64,000 bases of DNA from Dinoroseobacter sp039192165. Lineage in GTDB: Bacteria > Pseudomonadota > Alphaproteobacteria > Rhodobacterales > Rhodobacteraceae. The notes below the pieces were generated by a model. It was given only the letters and a program-made list of their open reading frames with translations, was not told where the DNA came from and searched no databases. Positions 8,213 through 16,163 of this stretch are shown here, one piece after another. The first letter of the stretch is position 1. Every line of letters starts with the position of its first letter. The translations under genes and the position numbers were made by a program. The DNA is taken from the NCBI GenBank assembly GCA_039192165.1, contig JBCCXD010000011.1, forward strand, positions 41,893 through 105,892, read 5' to 3'.

Positions 8213-9776
8213 ACAGCCCCCCAAGAATACCGCGTACGATGCGACGCCCCGTCGTGCCGCGCATTTCCTTAATCACAGCGCTGGTCAACGCTTCGGTCAG
8301 ACTGTCGTCCCGACGGGTCTTGCGTGAACTGGATCTGGATACACGGGTACCGGAGTAGCGACGCGCCGACCGGTATTCGCGTTCTGCCATCGCCAGCTCT
8401 TCCTCCTCTTCTTCTGCCTTTTGGGCGGCCTCTGCAGCTTCCGCTGCGCGAGTGGCGAGTATCTCGTAGGCTGATTTGCGGTCGAGCGCTGCCTCGTATT
8501 TACCGGCAACCGGAGAACTGGCCATCACCCCCTTGCGCTCCAACTCTGATATGGGGCCCAGTTGTGAGCATGGCGGTCGGATCAGAGTTCGCATTGCCAT
8601 GCCAGGCACAGCTTTGCGTTCCAGCAAGGACGTGACCGCTTCACCGGTACCAACCTCCCGAATGGCGGTTTCGATGTCGAGATCAGGATTGTCGCGATAG
8701 GTCTGAGCAGCGGCTTTCAAGGCTTTGCGGTCGCGTGCCGTGAACGCCCGCAATGCGTGCTGCACGCGGTTGCCAAGCTGCCCCAGCACGTCTTCCGGAA
8801 TGTCATCGGGGTTCTGGGTGATAAAGTAGATCCCCACCCCCTTTGACCGGATCAGGCGCGCCACTTGCTCCACCTTGTCGACCAGTGCCTTCGGGGCATC
8901 ATCGAACAGCAAATGCGCTTCATCGAAAAAGAAGACGAGCTTCGGTTTGTCTGGATTTCCCACTTCGGGCAAAGTCTCGAAGAGCTCCGACAAAAGCCAC
9001 AACAGGAAGGTCGCATAAAGCCGAGGCGCGCCCATCAGGCGATCGGCGGCAAGAATGTTAATCTGGCCCCGACCATCGGTGTTTGTCCGCATCATATCGG
9101 TCAGCTCGAGTGCCGGCTCTCCGAAAAGGCGGTTTGCGCCCTGGTTCTCCAGAACCATTAACCTGCGCTGGATTGCACCGATCGATTGCACCGAAATATT
9201 TCCATAACGCAGGCTGAGCTGACCGCGATTTTCACCGAGCCAGACAAGCAGCGCCTGCAGGTCCTTGAGGTCGATAAGCAGCAACTCCTGCTCGTCAGCG
9301 ACCCGAAAAGCAATGTTCAGAATGCCCTCCTGCGCCTCGCTCAGTTCCAGCAACCGGCTCAAGAGCAAGGGACCGACCTCTGCGACAGTGGTACGTACGG
9401 GGTGCCCGGCCTCTCCGAATAAATCCCAGAACGTCACAGGGAAGCCATCGTAGGAATAACTGTCTGCGATGCCGATGGTTTTGGCACGGTCCATAAACGG
9501 CGCATGCAGTTTGGAGCCGTCACTTCCGGATTTGGTCAGTCCGGAGAGATCACCTTTCACATCCGACAGAAAAACCGGGACACCTTTGGCGGAAAAGCCT
9601 TCAGCCAAGATCTGCAAAGTGACCGTTTTACCTGTGCCTGTCGCCCCTGCGATGAGGCCATGCCGGTTGGCGGTATCGAGACGCAGGTACTGAGGCGTTG
9701 CGTAGTCTTGTCCCGCTCCTCCAACGAAAATCATATCTTCTAGATGCACAGGTTTTCCTTCTTGGTCCGGCGTCAA
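8199..9776 (-). CDS. HerA-like ATPase, DUF853 (YjgR) family
   Basis: A 525-residue cytoplasmic P-loop ATPase of the HerA/FtsK superfamily, DUF853 type like E. coli YjgR. Walker A is GATGTGKT in NRHGLIAGATGTGKTVTLQ, followed by FLSDVKGDLSGL. Walker B is LVFFFDEAHLLF. YFITQNPDDIPEDVLGQLGNRVQHALRAF carries the sensor region. The C-terminal third has a Glu/Ala-rich coiled coil (EAAEAAQKAEEEEEELA) and a basic tail. The family has no firm role; DNA translocation or helicase activity is assumed from HerA. Its end overlaps that of the CorC-like gene. Confidence 0.9.
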   Translation of the reverse strand: MTPDQEGKPVHLEDMIFVGGAGQDYATPQYLRLDTANRHGLIAGATGTGKTVTLQILAEGFSAKGVPVFLSDVKGDLSGLTKSGSDGSKLHAPFMDRAKTIGIADSYSYDGFPVTFWDLFGEAGHPVRTTVAEVGPLLLSRLLELSEAQEGILNIAFRVADEQELLLIDLKDLQALLVWLGENRGQLSLRYGNISVQSIGAIQRRLMVLENQGANRLFGEPALELTDMMRTNTDGRGQINILAADRLMGAPRLYATFLLWLLSELFETLPEVGNPDKPKLVFFFDEAHLLFDDAPKALVDKVEQVARLIRSKGVGIYFITQNPDDIPEDVLGQLGNRVQHALRAFTARDRKALKAAAQTYRDNPDLDIETAIREVGTGEAVTSLLERKAVPGMAMRTLIRPPCSQLGPISELERKGVMASSPVAGKYEAALDRKSAYEILATRAAEAAEAAQKAEEEEEELAMAEREYRSARRYSGTRVSRSSSRKTRRDDSLTEALTSAVIKEMRGTTGRRIVRGILGGLFKAR

Positions 9777-9873
9777 TCGACAGCACCATACATCGTTAAC
9801 GTTTACCTGCTAGCTTACAAAAACCCATCGGACGCTTGTGCCCGGTGGGATCTACTTCCTCCCTGTCAGACTG

Positions 9874-9899
9874 ACCGCGCCGTGAGGCGCGGTTTTTTT
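9874..9899 (+). terminator. Rho-independent terminator
   Basis: Perfect 8-bp stem ACCGCGCC (9874-9881) with GGCGCGGT (9886-9893), loop GTGA, and a run of T from 9893 to 9899. Orientation by the T-run is plus. No plus-strand gene lies just upstream, so it may end a small RNA. Confidence 0.8.
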
Positions 9900-9933
9900 C
9901 TTTTAATTTGGCAAATTTGTGAGTTTTGAGTGC

Positions 9934-10034
9934 TTGACCGCTGCGACAGAAGGTCTTAGCGTCCCGGTCAATAAGTCGGCCAGTCCGACAGGGAGCAATA
10001 AAGAAAAAAGGGTCTGCCTGCAGGCCCTTTTTTT
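9934..10034 (+). ncRNA. Candidate small RNA ending at a terminator
   Basis: TTGACC (9934-9939) and TTAGCG (9956-9961), 16 bp apart, are a possible promoter. Downstream is a hairpin GTCGG/CCGAC (9975-9979 with 9985-9989), then a terminator hairpin. A transcript from about 9968 to 10034 would be close to 65 nt with two stem-loops and no start codon, a typical small-RNA layout. It could equally be an attenuated leader of the IalB-family gene at 10166. I do not recognise a known RNA family. Confidence 0.35.
10004..10034 (+). terminator. Rho-independent terminator, usable in both directions
   Basis: Stem GGGTCTG (10010-10016) with CAGGCCC (10021-10027), one T-G wobble, loop CCTG, flanked by A6 on the left and T7 on the right, so the A/T tails extend the helix and give a T-run on either strand. 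Confidence 0.8.
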
Positions 10035-10165
10035 ATGCCTGCGATCTCCGGTCCGGAGCGTTTGCCCGAAACAGTCGACACCAGCCTCCAAATCGCGCCT
10101 GACACCGTTTAGTGTCCGTGCTAGGCAACAGGCCAATACAAATCAATCGAGAGGAACCCGAGCAG

Positions 10166-10765
10166 ATGATTCCGTTCTCACTCCACACCAGTCGCTTTAG
10201 CGCGGTCGTCTTCGCATTGGTCTTGGGCGCGCTTCCTGCAGCCTCGCCGGCGCAGGATACATCCACCGGTGACGCGCCTGCCGCCAGCGCCCAGCCGACG
10301 CAACCCGCACAACCGCCACAGCCATACTTTAAAGAAGATGTCGGCGACTGGCGCATCCGCTGCGTAGGCTCGCCTGTCGAAGGCCAGCCAGATGTTTGCC
10401 AGCTTTATCAGTTGCTTCGCGACTCCAACAACAACCCGGTGTCGGAATTTACAATCCTGCCCTCGCCCGATGGACCGGAGCAAGGCGTTCTGGCAACGAT
10501 CGTGACGCCGCTTGAAACACTTCTGACCCCAGGCCTGCGCCTGTCGATTGACGACGGCCCAGAACAGGCTGTTCCCTTTACATGGTGCAACAATGTGGGG
10601 TGCTACGCGCGCTTCAACCTGTCACCACCGGACGTAGAAGCGCTCAAATCCGGTATTGAAGCAAAGATTGCGATTACGCCTTTGTCGGCTCCGAACCAGC
10701 AGGTTCAGCTTACCTCGTCATTGCGCGGTTTTACACTCGCACTTGCTTCGGTGACCCCAGAGTAA
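10166..10765 (+). CDS. Invasion-associated locus B (IalB) family protein, exported
   Basis: A 199-residue exported protein. The signal peptide runs through LVLGALPAASPAQ, then a Pro/Ala/Gln-rich linker, then the IalB domain with the typical opening DVGDWRIRC, a conserved cysteine pattern (C in CQLYQL, and CNNVGC) and the C-terminal FTLAL strand. The family is widespread in alphaproteobacteria and named after a Bartonella locus; in free-living species its periplasmic job is unknown. The ATG at 10166 sits behind GAGAGGAAC. A hairpin follows the stop. Confidence 0.85.
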   Translation: MIPFSLHTSRFSAVVFALVLGALPAASPAQDTSTGDAPAASAQPTQPAQPPQPYFKEDVGDWRIRCVGSPVEGQPDVCQLYQLLRDSNNNPVSEFTILPSPDGPEQGVLATIVTPLETLLTPGLRLSIDDGPEQAVPFTWCNNVGCYARFNLSPPDVEALKSGIEAKIAITPLSAPNQQVQLTSSLRGFTLALASVTPE

Positions 10766-10777
10766 CCAGTCATCGCC

Positions 10778-10795
10778 GGGCGCCTTCGGGCGCCC
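10778..10795 (+). terminator. Hairpin between IalB-family gene and fabF
   Basis: Stem GGGCGCC (10778-10784) with GGCGCCC (10789-10795) and a TTCG tetraloop, between two converging genes. There is no long T-run after it, so it may act as a bidirectional block or a stabilising 3' end and not a classic terminator. Confidence 0.55.
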
Positions 10796-10801
10796 GCACT
10801 T

Positions 10802-12013
10802 TCAGGCCGCTTTGCGCAACGCCAGGACCGCGTTGAGGCCACCGAAGGCAAAAGCGTTCGACAAAACCACATCCACTTTTGCCTCGCGCGCCTCGTTCGG
10901 TACGACATCCAGAGCGCATTCCGGGTCTGGTTCCTCGTATCCGATCGTCGGCGCGATTACGCCGTCCTTGAGAGCCATAACGCAGGCAAGAAGCTCAACA
11001 GCCCCCGTGCCACCAATCAAATGGCCATGCATGGACTTGGTCGAAGATATCATCAACTTGTTGGCATGCTGTCCAAGCGCATCAGCCACAGCCGCGCATT
11101 CGGTCTTATCATTGGCGGCTGTCCCTGTTCCGTGGGCGTTGATATACCCCACTTCCGCGGCATTCACGCCGGCATCCGCGATGGCATTTGAAATGGCGCG
11201 CGAGGCCCCCTGCTTCGACGGCATCACAATATCCGCAGCGTCCGAGGTCATCGCAAAACCAATTACCTCCGCGAGAATCTCAGCACCTCGCGCCTTGGCA
11301 TGCTCATATTCCTCGAAAATGAAAATCGCTGCGCCCTCGCCCTGAACCATGCCGTTGCGATTGGCGCTGAAAGGACGGCAGGCGTCTTTCGACATCACGC
11401 GGAGCCCTTCCCATGCCTTAACTCCACCGAAGCACAGCATCGATTCAGACCCACCCGTGACCATGACCTTGCTGAGCCCCGAGCGCACAAACTGAAAAGC
11501 CTGTCCCATCGCATGGTTTGAACTGGCGCAGGCGGTGGCGACGGTAAAGCTCGGGCCCTTGAGATTGTGTTCCATGGAGATGTGGCTTGCCGCTGCATTG
11601 TTCATCAGCTTTGGCACAACAAAGGGGTGAACACGGTTCTTCCCTTCCTCATAAACCGCCCGGTAGTTATCGTCCCACGTGTTCACGCCTCCGCCCGCAG
11701 TGCCCAGCACAACGCCAGACTTTGCGGCGAGTTCACCGGAAAAGCTTAAACCTGCCTGCGCAATGGCCTCGGCCGCGGCGAGCAGCGTAAATTGCGTGAA
11801 ACGGTCGTAAAGCGCGATCTGCTGGCGGTTGAATGCGGCCTCGGGGTCATAGTTTTTAACCTGCCCACCGATACGAATGGACAGCCTGTCGACATCCCTG
11901 AACTCAAGCTCCGAAATGCCACAGCGACCTTCGCGCAGCGCTTCCAGGGTCTGTGGAACGTTGTTGCCAAGAGCGTTGATCGTCCCCTGTCCGGTAATAA
12001 CGACGCGGTGCAC
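10802..12013 (-). CDS. fabF: Beta-ketoacyl-ACP synthase II-like (KAS II)
   Basis: A 403-residue condensing enzyme that adds two carbons from malonyl-ACP to an acyl-ACP. The catalytic triad is visible: Cys in VATACASSNHAMG, His in NAHGTGTAANDKTE, and His in STKSMHGHLIGGTGAVE. It begins two bases after the stop of a dedicated acyl carrier protein and is the third gene of lpxD-ACP-fabF. This placement suggests it makes or edits an acyl chain for lipid A, not bulk fatty acids, but that is inference. Paralogue status versus the housekeeping FabF cannot be decided from one window. Confidence 0.88.
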   Translation of the reverse strand: MHRVVITGQGTINALGNNVPQTLEALREGRCGISELEFRDVDRLSIRIGGQVKNYDPEAAFNRQQIALYDRFTQFTLLAAAEAIAQAGLSFSGELAAKSGVVLGTAGGGVNTWDDNYRAVYEEGKNRVHPFVVPKLMNNAAASHISMEHNLKGPSFTVATACASSNHAMGQAFQFVRSGLSKVMVTGGSESMLCFGGVKAWEGLRVMSKDACRPFSANRNGMVQGEGAAIFIFEEYEHAKARGAEILAEVIGFAMTSDAADIVMPSKQGASRAISNAIADAGVNAAEVGYINAHGTGTAANDKTECAAVADALGQHANKLMISSTKSMHGHLIGGTGAVELLACVMALKDGVIAPTIGYEEPDPECALDVVPNEAREAKVDVVLSNAFAFGGLNAVLALRKAA

Positions 12014-12015
12014 CC

Positions 12016-12285
12016 TCAGGCGCCTTTCTGGTCAGCAACAAGACCTTCCACAGCTTTGATAATTGCGGCCACACTCGAAATGTCGAAGTCGCTTTCCGTG
12101 GGGTCGTTGGCGTTGAATGGAACCTGGATATCGAAAGCTTCTTCAATAGCGAAAATTGACTCAACCAAGCCAAGGCTATCGATGCCCAAGTCCTCCAGGG
12201 TCGACTCCATCTTAATATCCGATGGCTCCAGAACTGCCTGATCTGCAATAATCTGAACGATCTGGTCCTTTATCGACTCCGACAT
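12016..12285 (-). CDS. Acyl carrier protein
   Basis: An 89-residue acidic ACP with the phosphopantetheine attachment serine in LGIDSLGLVESIFAIEE. The helix layout is normal. The sequence differs from the highly conserved housekeeping AcpP (DSLDTVEL), as expected of a specialised ACP. It sits between lpxD and a KAS II gene, two bases before the latter, so it probably carries the hydroxyacyl or long acyl chain used by this operon. Confidence 0.9.
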   Translation of the reverse strand: MSESIKDQIVQIIADQAVLEPSDIKMESTLEDLGIDSLGLVESIFAIEEAFDIQVPFNANDPTESDFDISSVAAIIKAVEGLVADQKGA

Positions 12286-12327
12286 CGCACCCTTCCTTAC
12301 CGCCCGTTTGTCCCGGCTGGCGGTGGC

Positions 12328-13443
12328 TTAATCGCTCTTGCCCAATTTGGAAACTGCTTTCTTCAGTTCCGCGACCTGATCAAAGAGTCGCGGCAGCCTG
12401 CGAAGCGCCTTGTAGGTTTCAACCTGCGTGTCCATTTTCGTTGCCGGATATCCCCACAGAACGCGGCCCGCAGGCGCGTTTGACGCAATCTTGCTGCCTC
12501 CACCCGCAATGACATCATCGCCTATGGTGATATTGTCGTTCACCCCGACATGCCCCCCCAGAACCACCCGATTTCCAAGACGTGACGAGCCGGCAACGCC
12601 GGACATACCTGCCATCAGGCAATCCTCGCCCAGTTGCGCATTATGCCCGATCTGGGTGTGGTTATCGAGCTTGCACCCGCGACCGACGATCGTGTCGCGG
12701 ATCGTACCCCGATCGATGCAAGCATTCGCGCCGACTTCAACATCATCCCCGATGGTGACCGATCCAAGCGAATGAATACGTGTCCAGCTCTGGTTCTGCG
12801 CCTCTCCTCGGACACCGACGGTTTCGCGGACTTCTTCCACGGCAGATTTCTCTGGCGTCACAAAAGAAAACCCGTCCGCGCCGATGGAAGCATTATGATG
12901 GGCGGTAAAGCGGTCTCCGATGCGGGCATAAGCGCCGATGCGGACACCAGCATAAAGCAACACATCCGCTCCGAGCTGCGCCATCTCCGCCACCGAGACG
13001 TGGGACGCGATCCGTGCACGGGCGCCGATGCGGACACCTCTGCCGATCACCACATAGGGACCAACGGCTGCTCCGTCTCCTATTTCCGCACTCGCGTCGA
13101 TAATCGCCGTGGGATGGATACCAGGCGCAATCTCGGGGCCGGGGTCAAGCAACTTGGTGAGACCAGACATGGCATATCGCGCACGCGCGACAAGAACTGC
13201 GCCTTTGAGCCCGTACTCCTGCCACGGTGCATCTGCAGATAAAAGCGCCGCGCGTGCGGACCCTTTTGGAAGGTCAGCCGCGAATTTCGGGTCGAGCGCC
13301 ATAGCAAGCTGATCCGGACCCGCCATAGCGGGCTCTGCAGCGCCCTGGATAGTCAGCGACGTATCTCCGACGGCCTGCGCATTCAACGCCTCGGCGATCT
13401 TTGCAAGCGTGTGGCCCATAACTGCTTCCTTGCTGACCGACAT
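12328..13443 (-). CDS. lpxD: UDP-3-O-(3-hydroxyacyl)glucosamine N-acyltransferase
   Basis: Third enzyme of lipid A synthesis: transfers a 3-hydroxyacyl chain from ACP to the 2-amino group of UDP-3-O-acylglucosamine. The N-terminal uridine-binding domain covers about residues 8-105. A left-handed beta-helix of hexapeptide repeats (IGDGAAVGPYVVIGRG onwards) makes up the core, with the catalytic His in DNHTQIGHNAQLG, and a C-terminal helical tail follows. The 371 residues are slightly longer than the enterobacterial protein (about 340). An in-frame ATG at 13419 (MGHTLAKIAEAL) is an alternative start. First gene of the lpxD-ACP-fabF operon. Confidence 0.93.
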   Translation of the reverse strand: MSVSKEAVMGHTLAKIAEALNAQAVGDTSLTIQGAAEPAMAGPDQLAMALDPKFAADLPKGSARAALLSADAPWQEYGLKGAVLVARARYAMSGLTKLLDPGPEIAPGIHPTAIIDASAEIGDGAAVGPYVVIGRGVRIGARARIASHVSVAEMAQLGADVLLYAGVRIGAYARIGDRFTAHHNASIGADGFSFVTPEKSAVEEVRETVGVRGEAQNQSWTRIHSLGSVTIGDDVEVGANACIDRGTIRDTIVGRGCKLDNHTQIGHNAQLGEDCLMAGMSGVAGSSRLGNRVVLGGHVGVNDNITIGDDVIAGGGSKIASNAPAGRVLWGYPATKMDTQVETYKALRRLPRLFDQVAELKKAVSKLGKSD

Positions 13444-13481
13444 ATGCTCCGCCAGATACGGAGCCTCTGCCGACCAACGGT

Positions 13482-15098
13482 TTAGCTGTCAAAAGACGGC
13501 AAGGCCACCCCGGCCTCGGAAAGCGCTTTCCAGATCTTTGCGTCGCGCCCATAGATATCGCGGCGGTACTGAATCTGACCTTTAGCGGGCGCAAAGGCGG
13601 TCTGGTAGTACAAATGAACTGGCAGCGGGTTGTCCAGATAGACCCAAGTCTCCTTGCCCGTCGCGAGGGTTGACTTGAACGCGCCGACTGGATCGGCCTC
13701 CTGATCTGACAGGAGCTCGTAAGCAAAGTCGAACGGATCTGCGACCCGCACACAACCATGCGAATACGCACGGGTCTCGCGGCCAAAAAGCGATTTGGCG
13801 GGCGTGTCGTGCAGATAGATGTTGTGCTCGTTCGGGAACATGAATTTCACCAGCCCCAGCGCATTAGACCGCGACGGTGGCTGCTTAATATCGAACGGGA
13901 AGTTGCGCGGAGTAAATTGTGCGAAATCAAGCCCATCCCGGCTGACCGTGCGGCCGGAAGCATCCACCAGCCTCAAATAGCTGTGGGCGTTCGGATCGCT
14001 TTGGAACTTTGGCAGGTACTCCTTGGTCGCAATGGACCGGGGGACATTCCATGTCGGGTTGATCACCATGTGATCCATCTCGTCCGAAAACTCTGGCGTG
14101 CGCCGATCAGACGTGTTTTTGCCGACAACAACCCGCGTCCGGAACACCTCCTCCTCATCCTCGATCACACGTGCATGAAAATCGGCAATGTTGACCATGA
14201 TCCGGCGATCGCCAAGCTCACGGTTCATCCACCGTTCACGTTCGAGCCCCACCAATACCGACTTCAAACGATCCCTTGCGGACACGTTGACCTCCTGCAA
14301 GGTGACCTTCGCCGCAACCCCATCCTGAGCAAGCCCGTGATCGGCCTGGAACCGGATGACTGCAGCTTCGAGGGCATCGTCAAACTCGGCCCGCGCCGTC
14401 GGGGCGAGATAGCCCATCCGGATCAGGCGGTTGCGCAAAGCGACAACCCGCGAGCCGCTGTCACCGAGCTCCAGTTTTCCGCCGGGCACCGGTTCACCCC
14501 ATCCCCCCTTGGCTATAGAGCGCTGAAGATCCAGCCGCGCCTTCATAAGCCGCGTATACCGCGTGCCCTGAGGCGGCAGAGATTCCATCAAAAGCACCGG
14601 ATCGGCCTCGGCGCTCGCAAGCAGCAAGTCTCCGATCGGCTGGCGCGGTTGTGCGCGTACTATGCCCTCGTCAACTTTCGACGCAACAAGGGCGCCACCA
14701 TGCACATCCTGCGCATAATCCAAGAACATCCGGGCAGCGGCGACTTCGGCAAAACCGCGTGTTCTTTCTGAAGTTGCATCAGCAAACACGGTTATCAGAG
14801 CTGCCGCATCGTATCGCTCTGCAGGTAAACCGTGCAATGGCGCATGCTCCAGTGCACGCAGCAATGCCGCACGTCGCATCACACCGTTCGGTGCAGTCCA
14901 GATCGCCGCAAAGTTACGATCTACATAGAACTCGAGAATATCGGTGTTGTCTGCCGCCGCTTCTGCGATCGCCTGCCGAAAGGCAAAGCTTTCTGCACGG
15001 GCTGACGAGACAGAGCAAAGCACCAAAAGGGCACTGAATAAGAGACCGAATGCGCGGGCCTTCGGTCTAAAAGTCACGAACATCCTGAATACTCCCAA
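13482..15098 (-). CDS. L,D-transpeptidase, YcbB/LdtD type, exported
   Basis: A 538-residue periplasmic enzyme that should form 3-3 (mDap-mDap) peptidoglycan cross-links. A signal peptide (LLFSALLVLCSVSSARA) is followed by a long helical region, a peptidoglycan-binding domain (LGDSGSRVVALRNRLIRMGYL ... IRFQADHGLAQDG), and the YkuD catalytic domain with HDTPAKSLF and the catalytic cysteine in SHGCVRVADP. This domain order is that of E. coli LdtD. The ATG at 15083 (MFVTFRP) is an alternative start. It is divergent from a MepK-like gene whose E. coli relative also neighbours ldtD. Confidence 0.92.
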   Translation of the reverse strand: MGVFRMFVTFRPKARAFGLLFSALLVLCSVSSARAESFAFRQAIAEAAADNTDILEFYVDRNFAAIWTAPNGVMRRAALLRALEHAPLHGLPAERYDAAALITVFADATSERTRGFAEVAAARMFLDYAQDVHGGALVASKVDEGIVRAQPRQPIGDLLLASAEADPVLLMESLPPQGTRYTRLMKARLDLQRSIAKGGWGEPVPGGKLELGDSGSRVVALRNRLIRMGYLAPTARAEFDDALEAAVIRFQADHGLAQDGVAAKVTLQEVNVSARDRLKSVLVGLERERWMNRELGDRRIMVNIADFHARVIEDEEEVFRTRVVVGKNTSDRRTPEFSDEMDHMVINPTWNVPRSIATKEYLPKFQSDPNAHSYLRLVDASGRTVSRDGLDFAQFTPRNFPFDIKQPPSRSNALGLVKFMFPNEHNIYLHDTPAKSLFGRETRAYSHGCVRVADPFDFAYELLSDQEADPVGAFKSTLATGKETWVYLDNPLPVHLYYQTAFAPAKGQIQYRRDIYGRDAKIWKALSEAGVALPSFDS

Positions 15099-15383
15099 GT
15101 GGAACTCACGCCTCGTTGATCAAACCACAAAATGCGCGTGAATGGCAAAAACATGACTGTGAACAGTCGTTTTTTTCGCCCAAAAGCGCGGCGCATACGC
15201 AACGCTTTCGACAGTGCACCTGTGCCACAGTTAGGCAGAAAACCGCTCAAAAACACTGCAACTGCCCCGATTCAGAGCACCTTGCTTGGCGTTCACATTT
15301 TTTTGTGTATTTTCCCCGACATCTGGGGATGAACATTTTTGAGAGGTCGCAGCAAGCGACCCGGGGTTATGGGGCAAGAACCT

Positions 15384-15953
15384 ATGAGCGACTCGGCAAG
15401 TATCCGCCTGAGCAGGCGTGGTATACTTACAGCATTTGCGGCTTCCGCCATCACCGCCGCACCCATCACAGCCAACGCGTTCGGCTTTCTAAGAGGTGCC
15501 GGAGATATACGTCGGTTGAGTATGCACTCTGGCCGCACGGGCGAAAGAATTGACACAATTTACTGGGTCGAGGGGGACTACATCCCCGAAGCAATGAAGG
15601 AAATCAACACCTTCATGCGAGACTGGCGCAGTGACTCTGTGGCAAGCATCGACCGGCGTACGATTGATATCATGGCGGCTGCGCACAACCTTCTCGATAC
15701 AGACGAACCCTATCTTCTTCTGTCGGGTTACCGTAGTCCTCAAACCAACGCGATGCTGCGCTCCAAATCCCGCGGCGTCGCCCGAAACTCTTTGCACATG
15801 AAAGGTCAGGCGGCAGATCTGCGTCTGGGGTCCCGTTCTGTCAGGCAGATGGCTGCGGCTGCAGCGGCCTGCAGAGCCGGAGGCGTCGGCTCCTACTCCC
15901 GTTCGAGCTTCGTGCATATGGATTGCGGCCCAATCCGTACCTGGGGCCGCTGA
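15384..15953 (+). CDS. MepK/YcbK-like peptidoglycan endopeptidase (DUF882), Tat-exported
   Basis: A 189-residue protein with a Tat-type leader (SRRGILTAFAASAITAAP). The DUF882/M15-like domain shows the zinc ligands: His and Asp in SLHMKGQAADLR and His in SSFVHMDCGP. E. coli MepK (YcbK), of the same family, hydrolyses 3-3 cross-links and is encoded next to ldtD; here the gene is divergent from an LdtD-like gene, which strengthens the assignment. The ATG at 15384 (MSDSAS) was preferred because family members begin so; ATG codons at 15339 and 15369 are also in frame. Confidence 0.87.
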   Translation: MSDSASIRLSRRGILTAFAASAITAAPITANAFGFLRGAGDIRRLSMHSGRTGERIDTIYWVEGDYIPEAMKEINTFMRDWRSDSVASIDRRTIDIMAAAHNLLDTDEPYLLLSGYRSPQTNAMLRSKSRGVARNSLHMKGQAADLRLGSRSVRQMAAAAAACRAGGVGSYSRSSFVHMDCGPIRTWGR

Positions 15954-16000
15954 CGCCCTCCTGATTTTTTTCGGCGACCATCCCAAACACTCGCCATTCG

Positions 16001-16031
16001 AAAGCGCCCTGCAATTTCCGCGGGGCGTTTT
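16001..16031 (+). terminator. Likely terminator after the MepK-like gene
   Basis: Imperfect stem AAAGCGCCC (16001-16009) with GGGCGTTTT (16023-16031), loop of 13 bases, ending in T. It lies 48 bp after the MepK-like stop and before the sulfatase gene. Confidence 0.5.
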
Positions 16032-16163
16032 CATGTTTGCAAGCCATTAATTGAAAAGAATCATTTGGGGTTTTCCAGCGACTCGCACTACCGTCCCTGC
16101 ATGCCATTTCCGAAGGCAAAAGGGCACTCACCCGGAAGGAGGGCCCGAAACAGGAGGGATTTC

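Larger units (their letters stand above)
9777..10165. other. Gene-free stretch with two strong terminators
   Basis: About 390 bp lie between the HerA-like gene and the IalB-family gene without a credible coding frame. Two rho-independent terminators occur here (9874-9899 and 10004-10034), although no protein gene on the plus strand precedes either of them within the gap. This points to one or two short untranslated transcripts, annotated separately below. Confidence 0.7.

Noticed and set aside
13758..14771. 337-codon plus-strand frame
   Set aside because: Mirror of the L,D-transpeptidase gene, which has a clear catalytic motif on the other strand.
15300..15340. TCCCC/GGGGA inverted repeat before the MepK-like gene
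   Set aside because: Only five base pairs and no matching regulator or terminator context.
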